This document shows, in pieces, positions 9,458 through 18,611 of a stretch of DNA of 47,018 bases. The translations under genes were made by a program, and so were the position numbers. The DNA is from a bacterium (GTDB taxonomy: Bacteria; Planctomycetota; UBA8108; UBA1146), in the NCBI GenBank assembly GCA_029976805.1, contig JAPOLY010000011.1:1-47018 (forward strand), written 5' to 3'. The notes under the pieces were generated by a model. It was not told where the DNA came from. It saw only the letters and a program-made list of their open reading frames with translations, and did no database searches. The stretch's first letter is position 1. Each line of letters begins with the position of its first letter.

Positions 9458-10689
9458 TCTCTCTCGAAGAAGTCCGTCGCAACATCCTCGAACGGATCCC
9501 CGTTCTTCCCGCTGAGAAAGTCGAACTTTCCTGCGCCAATGGGAGAACACTTGCCAGTCCGGTTCAATCGGCAGACGCCATTCCTCCCTTTGACAATACC
9601 GCCATGGACGGGTTTGTCGTCAAGAGTGGAGACATTGCCGCGGCCACCGAAGATCAGCCGATCACTCTGCCGGTGACCGCCATCGTCGAAGCGGGGATGC
9701 CCGGTGATCAACCGCTGGGTTCCGGAGAAGCGATGCGTATTTATACGGGTGCGGTGATTCCACCCGGTGGTACTGCCGTGGTTCCTTTTGAAATCTGCCA
9801 ACAGGAGGGGCGTGAAGCCGTGACCTTCACCCGCCCGGCGGCTGAAGGGGCACACATTCGCAGGCGGGGAGAAGACGTCGAACAGGGTGGCGAAGTTCTC
9901 GCTGCCGGAACACGGCTCAGCCCTGCCGGTATCGGATTACTGGCAAGCATCGGGGCTACCCATGTTTCGGTCTACCGCACGCCCCGAGTTGCGGTTCATT
10001 CGAGTGGCAACGAATTGGTGCCGATCGAATCTCCGCTGACACCGGGAAAGATCCGTAATTCAAACCTGTATTCACTGTGTGCCCGTCTCAAGAGCTGGGG
10101 AGCGATTCCGGTTCCCCGCCCGGTCCTCAGTGACGATCTCGAATCTATCCGTGACGGACTCCAGCAGACTCTGGCGGAAAAACCGGATGCCATCATCACC
10201 ACCGGAGGAATCAGCGCCGGGGACCTTGATTACATCCGGGAAGTCGCCAGAGAGATGGGCGAAGACGTTCACATCCGCAAAGTCGCCATGAAACCGGGAA
10301 AGCCTCTGGTGGACGGAACTCTCGGGGGAATCCCCTTTTTCGGGCTTCCCGGAAACCCTGCAGCATGCCTCGTTTCATTTGAGATGTTTGTGCGACCTGC
10401 CCTTGCCCATATGGAAGGCAGAAAAGATGGAATCCCCCCCATGAGACCCGGTGTTCTTGCAGAGGGGTGTCATTTGGGGCCTGGTCAACGGATGCGTTGG
10501 CTTAGGGGAAGAGCAGTTCCGGACCCCGCTGGAGGGCCAGATCAAATCAACCTGCCCACGGGGCAGGGGTCGCATCTTCTGACAGGATTTGCGACGGCGA
10601 ACTGCCTGGTCCACGTTCCAGCCAGCGAAACGGAACTCGCTGCCGGATCGCCTATCGAGTACTGGTCACTGACAGAAGAAGAAGCATGA
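9454..10689 (+). CDS. moeA: Molybdopterin molybdenumtransferase MoeA
   Basis: A 411-residue enzyme that inserts molybdate into adenylated molybdopterin, the last step of molybdenum cofactor assembly. Recognisable blocks are SADAIPPFDNTAMDGF at about 39-54, SGNELVPIE near 185, TTGGISAGDLDYI near 248, KVAMKPGKPL near 275 and FGLPGNPAA near 293. A C-terminal beta domain follows. The start is TTG, overlapping the cutA stop by 4 bases, with AAGGAG 5 bases before it, which supports that start. A mobA-like gene lies five genes downstream, so this operon contributes at least two molybdenum-cofactor steps. No molybdenum enzyme is visible in the window. Confidence 0.97.
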   Translation: MISLEEVRRNILERIPVLPAEKVELSCANGRTLASPVQSADAIPPFDNTAMDGFVVKSGDIAAATEDQPITLPVTAIVEAGMPGDQPLGSGEAMRIYTGAVIPPGGTAVVPFEICQQEGREAVTFTRPAAEGAHIRRRGEDVEQGGEVLAAGTRLSPAGIGLLASIGATHVSVYRTPRVAVHSSGNELVPIESPLTPGKIRNSNLYSLCARLKSWGAIPVPRPVLSDDLESIRDGLQQTLAEKPDAIITTGGISAGDLDYIREVAREMGEDVHIRKVAMKPGKPLVDGTLGGIPFFGLPGNPAACLVSFEMFVRPALAHMEGRKDGIPPMRPGVLAEGCHLGPGQRMRWLRGRAVPDPAGGPDQINLPTGQGSHLLTGFATANCLVHVPASETELAAGSPIEYWSLTEEEA

Positions 10690-13600
10690 ACAAAAAAGCC
10701 AAACTCAAACTGAGCATCAAAGACCAACAGGGACGCCGTGAATTCTCACTGGATGGAAATGGCCCCTGGATCATCGGCCGAGGCGAAGAGGCGGAAGTGA
10801 CTCTGCTGGAAAAGCGCTCTTCAAGACGCCACGCCCGGATCACCGTCGAATCGGGGAACCTGCTGATCGAAGATCTCAAAAGCACCAATGGAACTCTCCT
10901 CAACGGCAAGCCTTTGACAGAAAAAACCAGACTTCGACCTGATTCTGTCATCGCCATTGGTGAATCCAGAATTCAATTCGCAAAACCAGCTGGAAAGGTG
11001 ATGCCAAAGGAAGCAGAGACTCCGGACCTAAAGCCAACGTCACGGGGAGCCAGCTCCACACGCCCTTCTCGCAGTAAGACGAGAAGAAAAGAATCCTCTC
11101 CAGCCGGAACGATCTTGCTGATCGTTGGAGCTCTTCTGGCAACCGGTTGGTTGCTGAGTACCCAGTTGGGGGGAGATGCCGAGCAAGAGACCACTGAAGT
11201 TTCCAGCCTCACTCCTTCCGCAGAAGAAAACTTCCCCACTCAAGTGGCGAGTGATTCAGAGTTGTCGATTCCGGCACTCCAACCGCTGGAGGATCTGACC
11301 CAAACCCAACCCGCTTCAACTGGGAATCTTGAAGATGAAAGCCTCTCCATCCCTGCGAGGGGCAATTCCTTCGATGCAGATTCCCGCTTCGACGTGGATC
11401 TGGATCAATTCCATGACGCTGAGGATTCAGAAACTCCCGTCTCAGATGCCAAAATCATTTCTCCTGAGACAGAATCCAGAGGGACACTGCAACTCTTGAT
11501 TCTGGACGAAGCATGGCCACCTTCTGAAAGAATCATCGCTTATGAGTTTCACCAAAAGGACCACCACGGAGGGCCGGACTTCATCGATCGGATGGGCGAC
11601 CCCATCGAAAGACGGGGTGCCGGAAATCGAAAGCAATACCGTGTGATCGCTCTTGAGGTTCGTAACGGTGAAGAGGGAGAGCGCCTCGTCCAGTTGACGA
11701 CACCCATGCGCAAGGATCTTGAAATGCGCTTCAGGGTCCCCTCCGGGAGAAGCCTGCGCCGCTATATGGCGATAGAAGATCCCGGCGACGAACCGATCCT
11801 CGTCGAAATGCTCGATAGCGAAGGCGAATTGATTCAATCCGCAGAAAAACGGCTGGGGCCCGGGCACCGCACTGAAAATCTGCGAGAAGCCCTCGCTGTT
11901 GCCCGTGAGCGGGAACGGGAAGAGTGGATCCGGGAGCAATTCCAACTTCGCCCCGTGCAGGTGAATGTGGTCGATGAAGCGGGCAACCCCATCAAGGGTG
12001 CCAGGGTGTTGCTCCTCAACAAGGAGAGCCTTGCCGTCGTCGAGGGCCGTACCGGTGAAGACGGATCTTGGCAATCGCTGGTCGTTCCCGGTAGCTGGAC
12101 CGTTGTTGCCCAAGGAGAGATCGAAGACGAAATCGACCCGGACGCAACAACGGCGGTCTTCCGATTGCCAAGAGGGTTTCTTCTGCAGGGGGATATGACC
12201 GCCACCGACGATCAGATCACTCTCGCACCGGAAAAGGACGTGGAGATTCAGGTCGTCGACGACCAACAAAAACCGATCGCTGTCGAAAAAATCTGGATCA
12301 CTCCCCAAAGCATTGCCGAAGCTTATACCACCGAGAGGGTTGCCCGTGAGGTCGGCCCCCGCGGACGACTGGAGTCATCCAAAGAAGCCCCCCGTGGACG
12401 CTTCCGCCTGCTGCTTTCAGGTATGGCTGTAGAGATCTGTATTCTTGGAAGAGCCTCAGACGGAGATCTTGCTCTACTGCGCCAACGAACCGAAGGAAAT
12501 CGGTCTCTGGTCAACATCATCCTCGATCGATCAGTGATGGGGCGTCTGGAGTATCGAGCCGACGCCGCATACGGCGGAGCCGATCAGGGAAGCGTCGAAG
12601 TGATCGCTACCGATGGATTCAGGGAGCGCTTCTCCATGAACACCAAGGAGACGGCTCGTGCCTGGGTCTTTCCGGGAACCTATCGACTGACGGTGAGCAG
12701 CCAACTCGCCGCCGGTGGAACCTGTCGGTTCCTGCCCTACCGCACGACCGTCGGTTCCGGTGAGCGCCATGATCTGCAGCCGACAGGTCCGTGGACATCC
12801 ATCCTTCATTACGAACGCAAGGATGACGTCATTCAGATGAGACTCTCCATCACGGACAGTGCCGGTCGAATTCTGGAAGGAGTTCCAGCGGGTACCGGAT
12901 CTCTGGCTGCAGTGGATGCCCGAGGCAATGTGCTGATCGATCGCGAGCTCGGCTCCATGAGCTGGGCGGAACCGGGAACACTGGCACGTGTCGACCTCGA
13001 CAAAGTCAATATCCAGATCGACGTTCCCTTCGGTGACGCCCCGATTCAGGGGATCGCCAGTGCAGAAACCCCCGTCACCATCAATGCCGCTGGAAGCAGT
13101 GCCTCTGGCCCCAGTGTTTTCCGCCGAAGAATGACGGACATGATGCCAGAGGTTTCCAAGAGCCTTCTCGGTTGCAGGGATCACCTGGGCTGCGCAGATG
13201 GCGTCCAGAGATTGCACATGGACTTTGACATCTTCCTGCCCCCGGGTGTCGGTGGACTGGGTGGTGGTGGAGTTATCGTACTCGATGCAGCCCAACTGCA
13301 TCAGTACACCGGCGCAGGCGACATCCTGCCCTTCGCCTTCACCCACGAGCTGGGTCACAACATCGGATTTGGACACGATCCGTACATGCTGTTGGCAGAC
13401 TGCGGAGTGGATGAGGGAATCTATGGTGAGTTGGGCTACCGCTTGCTGAATGCCCAGGCTTTTCAAAACACCATCGACTGGCTACTGAACAGGGCCAGCG
13501 ACCGCCCCCAACGATGGCAACCGAACGCTTCCGTCTTTGCGGCGATGCGATTCATTCATGGCCTCGGTGTACACCGGAAAATGTTTACGGAAAGACGGGC

Positions 13601-14744
13601 TTCTGAAGTCACCCTGCTTCTCCATGGATTGTCGAGTATCGAAAGAATCGCCGCCCTCTACTCGTTGGCTCTTGGAAAAAATGTGGCATGGATTTTCAGG
13701 GCCAATGGCTGGCCCGTCTTCGATGAACGCATCGATCTGGGTGGCTCTTCGGTCAAGTTTGTCAAAAAGCACCCCAAGAAGCTCAACTACAACCGCCTCG
13801 ATGGAACGATCATCAATGGCTGGTGGGTTCGGGGACCTGTGGAGGGCAAGAAGGACGACAAGTCTCCATGGAAGAGAATGGTTTGGCCGACCCCCTTCAC
13901 CGATCTTTCTGCAGATGTATCAGTCCCCACCAAAAACAGAAGATGGCTTCTCTTCAGAAGAATTGCCGTCAACAGGGATATGGAAGCACGATTGGCAATC
14001 GCTGCAGACGTCAAATTGCAGGTTAGCGTCAATGGCTCTCCCGTCGGCTTTATGGATGCCAGTGCACAGATGACACAACCGATGCACGACGAACTGATGC
14101 TGAATCAGAAAAAACCATTCCCCGTCACTCTCCTCAAGGGAGAAAACGTGATCGAGATCTCCGCTACCCAGTTGGTCGGCACCCGGGGCTTCCGGGTGGA
14201 ACTGATGACCCCCGATGGAACCCCGGTTCCAATGGGTGTCCTCGATGAAGGTCCGCCGGGCGAAGAACTTCTCGACGAAGTCGTCAGGGTGGAAACCCAT
14301 CAACCACTGCTGAATGGCGATTTTGAAGCTGAGGGCTTCATGGATGGCTGGATCCGCGGTGAGGTGGATCCCGGTGGATCAATTCGCTTTGAGGCAGAAA
14401 AGGAAGAGATTGGCACCGGCACCTGCGCTCTGCGCGCCACACTGCGGGAAGCGGGAGCAGGGGGCATCATTCAGCGAATCGTGGTCACCCCCGGAAAACG
14501 TTATGAAGTCAGCGGAGTCCTCAAATCAGAAGGATTCAAGGGAGAGGCCCTGATCGGATTCTTCACCGGCCGAATCGGCTCCTGGTCCGGCCGCTCAAAA
14601 CCCCTCCGGGGCGATTCCGACTGGCGAAGGGTCAAGTTTGAGTGGTCTCCCGGCCAGAGCAGAACCACCTATTTGGCCTGTTACGTGAGAGGTCTCGAGG
14701 GTACGGTCTGGTTTGACGAAATTCAGTTCAAGGAGCTGCCGTGA
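10686..14744 (+). CDS. FHA domain - transmembrane - zinc metalloprotease fusion with C-terminal carbohydrate-binding-like module
   Basis: A 1352-residue protein. Residues 8-98 form an FHA domain (G31-R32, S45-S46-R47-R48-H49, and S66-T67-N68-G69), which in the family binds phosphothreonine peptides. A basic linker is followed by one transmembrane helix at 141-163, which puts the FHA domain in the cytoplasm and the rest outside. Residues 415-800 contain several Ig/carboxypeptidase-regulatory-like beta domains (for example VDEAGNPIKGARVLL). Residues 887-898 read HELGHNIGFGHD, an HExxHxxGxxHD zinc site as in metzincins. Residues 1207-1350 resemble a CBM4/9-type beta sandwich (LLNGDFE...GW through WFDEIQF). 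The start is ATG, overlapping moeA (ATGA), and the stop overlaps the next gene (GTGA). The domain combination suggests a phospho-signal reader coupled to surface proteolysis; substrate and mechanism are unknown. Confidence 0.88.
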   Translation: MNKKAKLKLSIKDQQGRREFSLDGNGPWIIGRGEEAEVTLLEKRSSRRHARITVESGNLLIEDLKSTNGTLLNGKPLTEKTRLRPDSVIAIGESRIQFAKPAGKVMPKEAETPDLKPTSRGASSTRPSRSKTRRKESSPAGTILLIVGALLATGWLLSTQLGGDAEQETTEVSSLTPSAEENFPTQVASDSELSIPALQPLEDLTQTQPASTGNLEDESLSIPARGNSFDADSRFDVDLDQFHDAEDSETPVSDAKIISPETESRGTLQLLILDEAWPPSERIIAYEFHQKDHHGGPDFIDRMGDPIERRGAGNRKQYRVIALEVRNGEEGERLVQLTTPMRKDLEMRFRVPSGRSLRRYMAIEDPGDEPILVEMLDSEGELIQSAEKRLGPGHRTENLREALAVAREREREEWIREQFQLRPVQVNVVDEAGNPIKGARVLLLNKESLAVVEGRTGEDGSWQSLVVPGSWTVVAQGEIEDEIDPDATTAVFRLPRGFLLQGDMTATDDQITLAPEKDVEIQVVDDQQKPIAVEKIWITPQSIAEAYTTERVAREVGPRGRLESSKEAPRGRFRLLLSGMAVEICILGRASDGDLALLRQRTEGNRSLVNIILDRSVMGRLEYRADAAYGGADQGSVEVIATDGFRERFSMNTKETARAWVFPGTYRLTVSSQLAAGGTCRFLPYRTTVGSGERHDLQPTGPWTSILHYERKDDVIQMRLSITDSAGRILEGVPAGTGSLAAVDARGNVLIDRELGSMSWAEPGTLARVDLDKVNIQIDVPFGDAPIQGIASAETPVTINAAGSSASGPSVFRRRMTDMMPEVSKSLLGCRDHLGCADGVQRLHMDFDIFLPPGVGGLGGGGVIVLDAAQLHQYTGAGDILPFAFTHELGHNIGFGHDPYMLLADCGVDEGIYGELGYRLLNAQAFQNTIDWLLNRASDRPQRWQPNASVFAAMRFIHGLGVHRKMFTERRASEVTLLLHGLSSIERIAALYSLALGKNVAWIFRANGWPVFDERIDLGGSSVKFVKKHPKKLNYNRLDGTIINGWWVRGPVEGKKDDKSPWKRMVWPTPFTDLSADVSVPTKNRRWLLFRRIAVNRDMEARLAIAADVKLQVSVNGSPVGFMDASAQMTQPMHDELMLNQKKPFPVTLLKGENVIEISATQLVGTRGFRVELMTPDGTPVPMGVLDEGPPGEELLDEVVRVETHQPLLNGDFEAEGFMDGWIRGEVDPGGSIRFEAEKEEIGTGTCALRATLREAGAGGIIQRIVVTPGKRYEVSGVLKSEGFKGEALIGFFTGRIGSWSGRSKPLRGDSDWRRVKFEWSPGQSRTTYLACYVRGLEGTVWFDEIQFKELP

Positions 14745-15532
14745 ACTCTCAGCCGAACCCCTACGAAGAGAATTGGCCTGTTCTCAAGGAGATCTTCGAA
14801 TCCGACGGAGCAGAGGCGTTGGTGACATTCATCACTTCGAGAACCGAACTTCTCGAAAGGCGTGCCCTTTTCCTGATGTCGAGCCAAAGAATCTCCCGGG
14901 GACAAGACCTCGCCCGAAACCTCGATGACGTCATCACCATTTCCAGAGCCGCCATCGATGAGTTCCATCACCAATCCACCATCGATAACGAACCGGAACA
15001 GGCGCGCCTCCGTCTCGAAGGAGCCAATATCCTCTCCTACAACCTGGCAGCGGACCTCGCTCCCTGCTGGGTGGACGACGATGAAAACCGTGAAACGCGA
15101 CATTTCGAGGAGGGGCTTCGCTGCGCACAAGATTGCATTCGCTGGCGTGAGCAACTTGAAAAGGGAGCCGTCGCACTGAGCATGGCCTGGTGGGCAGAGG
15201 GAGTTCACAACGCAGGACTGGGACGCTGGGGATTCGCCTGTGAATCATTCCAGTCCGCCCTCGATGCCGCCAAGGATGATGCCCGTGAAAACAGTGCCCC
15301 TGAGACGGTCGGCCCCGATTCCAGTTTCTCCGTCAATATCGCTTCCGGATGGCTGGAGTTCGCCCGCTGGAGAAACGGAGACAGCACCTCCTACGACCGT
15401 TTCCTTGAGGCAATGGGAGCATTCTCCAAACAAATCGATCGCGAGGATGCTGGCCGGGATGAAGCTCTGATCGGTATCCAGCAACTGCAAATTGCCGCAC
15501 AAAGACTTCCCGGCAAGGAACAACAGACTTGA
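14741..15532 (+). CDS. Unknown soluble all-helical protein
   Basis: I do not recognise this 263-residue protein. The start is GTG 14741, overlapping the previous stop (GTGA), with AAGGAG 5 bases upstream. It has no signal peptide and no membrane segment. The sequence is acidic and almost entirely amphipathic-helical, with tryptophan- and alanine-rich helices (ALSMAWWAEGVHNAGLGRWGFACESFQSAL) that recall TPR-like repeats. It is translationally coupled to the FHA-metalloprotease before it and to the pseudouridine synthase after it. A role as cytoplasmic partner of the FHA protein is possible but only suggested by position. Confidence 0.8.
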   Translation: MNSQPNPYEENWPVLKEIFESDGAEALVTFITSRTELLERRALFLMSSQRISRGQDLARNLDDVITISRAAIDEFHHQSTIDNEPEQARLRLEGANILSYNLAADLAPCWVDDDENRETRHFEEGLRCAQDCIRWREQLEKGAVALSMAWWAEGVHNAGLGRWGFACESFQSALDAAKDDARENSAPETVGPDSSFSVNIASGWLEFARWRNGDSTSYDRFLEAMGAFSKQIDREDAGRDEALIGIQQLQIAAQRLPGKEQQT

Positions 15533-16287
15533 GCCGCCGAAAAACTGCAGAGCTCACCCTTCTCCATTCGGATGAAGATTTTGTTGCCGTCAACAAACCC
15601 GCTGGAGTGAGCAGTGTCAGTGAGCGCTGGGACCCCGACAAAAAATGCCTGATCGATCTGCTTTGGGATCTCTGGAAAACCGATGATCCCGATTCCCCCC
15701 GTCCTCATGTCGTCCATCGTCTCGACAAGGACACGACCGGTGTCATCCTTTTTGCGCGTCACGGAGAAGCGCAGGCAGCACTCCGTCAACAATTCATGGA
15801 TCGAACGACACAGAAGACCTATCACACTCTGGTTGAAGGACTTCCCGAACCCACCCGGGGGGACATCACCTTTCATGTCGAAGAACACCCGGGAAAGCCA
15901 GGGACGATGAGGATCTGTCGTCAGGGCAAGGAATGTGAATCCGCGTTTGATCTGCAGAGGGCATACGACCACCACTCCTGGGTGGAAGTCAGGCCGAAAA
16001 CTGGCAGAACTCATCAGGTACGGCTGACGATGGCGCAACTGGGTTCACCCTGTTGCTCTGACCCGGTCTATGGATCGGGATCGCCGCTGCTGCTCTCGAC
16101 CTACAAGCGCTCCTACAAGCCCGGTCGTGGCGAAACAGAGCGCCCACTGCTTTCAAGGCTGGGACTGCACGCTTCAAAGATCATCTTCCGTCATCCCCGC
16201 AACGGCGAGACCACCGAGATTGAAGCCCCCCTTCCCAAGGATCTACGGGCAAGCCTTCGCCAACTCGACCGCTGGTCCAGACAATAA
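15529..16287 (+). CDS. RluA-family RNA pseudouridine synthase
   Basis: A 252-residue enzyme that isomerises uridine to pseudouridine in rRNA or tRNA. It shows the family catalytic block VVHRLDKDTTGVILFAR with the nucleophilic Asp at residue 66, then KTYHTLVEG and the RPKTGRTHQVRLTMA motif followed by DPVYGSG. There is no S4 RNA-binding domain at the N-terminus, so it resembles the short RluA/TruC-type members rather than RluC/D; the exact target cannot be assigned. The start is TTG 15529, overlapping the previous stop (TTGA), with AAGGA about 9 bases upstream. It is part of the cutA-moeA operon without obvious functional linkage. Confidence 0.93.
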   Translation: MSRRKTAELTLLHSDEDFVAVNKPAGVSSVSERWDPDKKCLIDLLWDLWKTDDPDSPRPHVVHRLDKDTTGVILFARHGEAQAALRQQFMDRTTQKTYHTLVEGLPEPTRGDITFHVEEHPGKPGTMRICRQGKECESAFDLQRAYDHHSWVEVRPKTGRTHQVRLTMAQLGSPCCSDPVYGSGSPLLLSTYKRSYKPGRGETERPLLSRLGLHASKIIFRHPRNGETTEIEAPLPKDLRASLRQLDRWSRQ

Positions 16288-16356
16288 TCGCTTTTCCCGG
16301 GTGAATCTTGATCACACGGTGTAGCCCGATACCCTGTTGCTGATCAGGGGGATATT

Positions 16357-16983
16357 TTGAATCAGCCGCCGAACGCGAATGGCAACGATCGTATTCAGGA
16401 AGTCTCGGATTGCGTCGTCCTCGCTGGAGGAGCGGGAAAACGCATGGGAGGCCCCAAAGCACTCCTCGAATATGAGGGCAAGCTGCTGATTGAGCGAATC
16501 CACCAAACGGTATCGCCACTCTTTGACAGGGTTTGCGTCTCCGTCAAATCAGCGGATGTCCCTGAAGCGATCTCCGGATTACCCTGGCACGCGGTGATTC
16601 AAGACCCCACGGAGGCGACCTCCCTTCATCAAGTCCTCGAAAATCTGATCTCGACGGTTCAGGCTCCCGTCTTTGTCGTTGCAGTTGATCTTCCGGAACT
16701 GTCCCCCACTCTGATCCGCAAGCTCTGTGCGGTGCACACCCCGGGGACCTCCGTCATCGCTGTGGATGACGATCGCCCCCAACCCCTCGCCGCAGTCTGG
16801 GATCCGACCACTCTCGATTTCGCAACTCCACAGGACGGCGACCTCGCACTGCTTGCATGGGTGAGGAGAGCTCCTTTTCTGCACCTGTCCTGGCCACGGG
16901 ATTTCCCTGAAGTCGACTCTTCAGCCCCCTTCAAAAACTTGAATGAGCCCGGTGATCTCGACCAGGAAGCCCCTGCAAGTTGA
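16357..16983 (+). CDS. mobA: MobA-like molybdenum cofactor guanylyltransferase / NTP transferase
   Basis: A 208-residue nucleotidyltransferase-fold protein. The N-terminal signature VVLAGGAGKRMGGPKALLEYEG is the MobA/CinA-type LAGGxSxRMGxxK motif, and VVAVDLPELSP carries the metal-binding Asp. The likely reaction is GMP transfer from GTP to molybdopterin, making the MGD cofactor. The presence of moeA in the same operon supports this, but MocA-type CMP transfer or another sugar-nucleotide reaction cannot be excluded. The start is TTG 16357 with AGGGGGA 6 bases before it, following a 69-base gap after the pseudouridine synthase gene. The stop overlaps the next gene (TTGA). Confidence 0.82.
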   Translation: MNQPPNANGNDRIQEVSDCVVLAGGAGKRMGGPKALLEYEGKLLIERIHQTVSPLFDRVCVSVKSADVPEAISGLPWHAVIQDPTEATSLHQVLENLISTVQAPVFVVAVDLPELSPTLIRKLCAVHTPGTSVIAVDDDRPQPLAAVWDPTTLDFATPQDGDLALLAWVRRAPFLHLSWPRDFPEVDSSAPFKNLNEPGDLDQEAPAS

Positions 16984-18611
16984 ACCAGATTCATGAATCC
17001 CCCCGATCACGATTGCTGAGAATTCAGCGTGAACTCGCAGAAAGTACGAAAGCGGAGATCGGCTGGAACAGTGGCGATCTGGATGAAATCGAAGGGGTCT
17101 ATCAAAGATGTACTGCGCAAGATTTTACCCCTGTAAAGTTCTCCGATCTGGTTCAGTCCGCATCTGAGTCGAAAATCGTCTACGTGGGTGACTACCACAC
17201 TTTGAGAGAGTCCCAAAAAACGCCCCTTCGACTTGCCAGCCATCTGCTCTCTGAAAATCGAAAACTGATTTTTTGTACTGAAGCATTTCACATCGACGAT
17301 CAACCTCAACTCGAGGAATGGTTCACAAAAAAAATTGACGACAATGAACTGCTGAAAAAAACGAACTGGAATTCAAAGTGGGGCTTCCCCTGGCGTAATT
17401 TCGGAATGCAAATGCAGTACTTCAGGGATCGTGGTACTCCCATCGTCGCACTCAACTCCCATGAAAAGATCGTTGGAAAGTCATTCGCAGCCAGGGACCG
17501 TATTGCAGCCATGCGCATCGTCGAGGTTTTAAGGGAAAACCCGGATGCAACGCTGATTGTCTCATTCGGTGATTTGCATATGGCTCCCGAACATCTCCCC
17601 CGCGAGGTGGATCTCGTTCTCAAATCACTGGGCAGAGAATCTGTGTCCTCTACGATCCTTTACCAGAATGTCGATCAGATTTATTGGCAACTGGCGGAGT
17701 CAGGTCTGGAACAAACGGTTTCAACGGTTCGCCTTGAAGATGGCAACTTCTGTTTTTTGGGGACGACCCCTCTGGTCAAAATCCAGTCTGCTTTGAACTG
17801 GTACTCCAACGAATCAGAACTGGAAGAGTCCATCGGACTCGAATCACCGCCGACCATCTCTTCATCCGTCATGAATGACCAGATCTGGCTGATCATTGAG
17901 ACCATCTGCGAGTTCCTCGAAGTACCGCCCGATCAGTTTCAGGACTTCAGCGTCTACACCAGCAGGAACCTGGATCTGCTCGACCATCTTTCCGGTGAGC
18001 GGAAACTGACACCCGAAGAGATCGAGATCGTTCAACAACAGTATGAGCGGGAAGAATCCTGCTACCTCCCCAGACAGCGAATCATCTTTTTGGGGAACCT
18101 GTCGATGCGACATGCTGCAGAAGAAGCCTCACACCACATCAACTTCGTCATGTGTGGTGACACACTCAAGGATTCCAGCCCCACAGACCTCTTTTACGAA
18201 ATCACCATTCGCGAATGCCTGGGCTTTTTGGGAACCAAGGTCATGGATCACAACAGGAAACCATTGGGATCATCAGAGATCCGGCGGGTACTCGAAGATC
18301 TCGATTCCGGTCTGACTCATCCCTTCCATGCGGAAACCCGTGAGTCACTTCTCGCAACCCAGCGCTTCCTTGATCACGGCAAAAGCGGTAAATCCGCAAC
18401 GTTTCTGCCCAAGAGTGCCAGTGAAGAGGTGGTATCAGGAACAGGGCATCTGATCGGATACCTTTTGGGAAATTGGATCTATGAAGCACTCATGTCTGGA
18501 AAGCTGACGAGGGGACAAATCCGGGAACTGTTTTCAGAATCCCTCGCGGTCAGCGGATCAGGAGAAAGACTCTTTGGCCTCTGGCTGGCGAAAGTCGCGG
18601 ATCAGGCCTGA
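16980..18611 (+). CDS. ChaN-like (Tiki/EreA-superfamily type) protein with a long unknown C-terminal half
   Basis: A 543-residue protein. Residues about 60-220 match the ChaN/DUF399 fold: IVYVGDYH (H73), FCTEAFH (E101 region), FGMQMQYFRDRGTPIVALN and VSFGDLHM (H200). These acidic and histidine positions recall the GExH / GxxH motifs of ChaN and TraB/Tiki proteins. The family is linked to haem or iron handling in some bacteria. Unlike classical ChaN there is no lipoprotein signal, so it appears cytoplasmic. Residues 290-543 match nothing I recognise but look well folded and conserved in style (YLPRQRIIFLGNLSMRHAAEEASHH, GTGHLIGYLLGNWIYEALMSGKL). It starts at TTG overlapping the mobA stop. Its 3' end overlaps metG on the other strand by 10 bases. 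Confidence 0.8.
   Translation: MNQIHESPRSRLLRIQRELAESTKAEIGWNSGDLDEIEGVYQRCTAQDFTPVKFSDLVQSASESKIVYVGDYHTLRESQKTPLRLASHLLSENRKLIFCTEAFHIDDQPQLEEWFTKKIDDNELLKKTNWNSKWGFPWRNFGMQMQYFRDRGTPIVALNSHEKIVGKSFAARDRIAAMRIVEVLRENPDATLIVSFGDLHMAPEHLPREVDLVLKSLGRESVSSTILYQNVDQIYWQLAESGLEQTVSTVRLEDGNFCFLGTTPLVKIQSALNWYSNESELEESIGLESPPTISSSVMNDQIWLIIETICEFLEVPPDQFQDFSVYTSRNLDLLDHLSGERKLTPEEIEIVQQQYEREESCYLPRQRIIFLGNLSMRHAAEEASHHINFVMCGDTLKDSSPTDLFYEITIRECLGFLGTKVMDHNRKPLGSSEIRRVLEDLDSGLTHPFHAETRESLLATQRFLDHGKSGKSATFLPKSASEEVVSGTGHLIGYLLGNWIYEALMSGKLTRGQIRELFSESLAVSGSGERLFGLWLAKVADQA

Noticed and set aside
11442-13466. Long minus-strand frames of 288 and 311 codons inside the FHA-protease gene
   Set aside because: They mirror the codon pattern of the plus-strand gene, show no family motifs or ribosome sites, and lie wholly within a well-supported gene.
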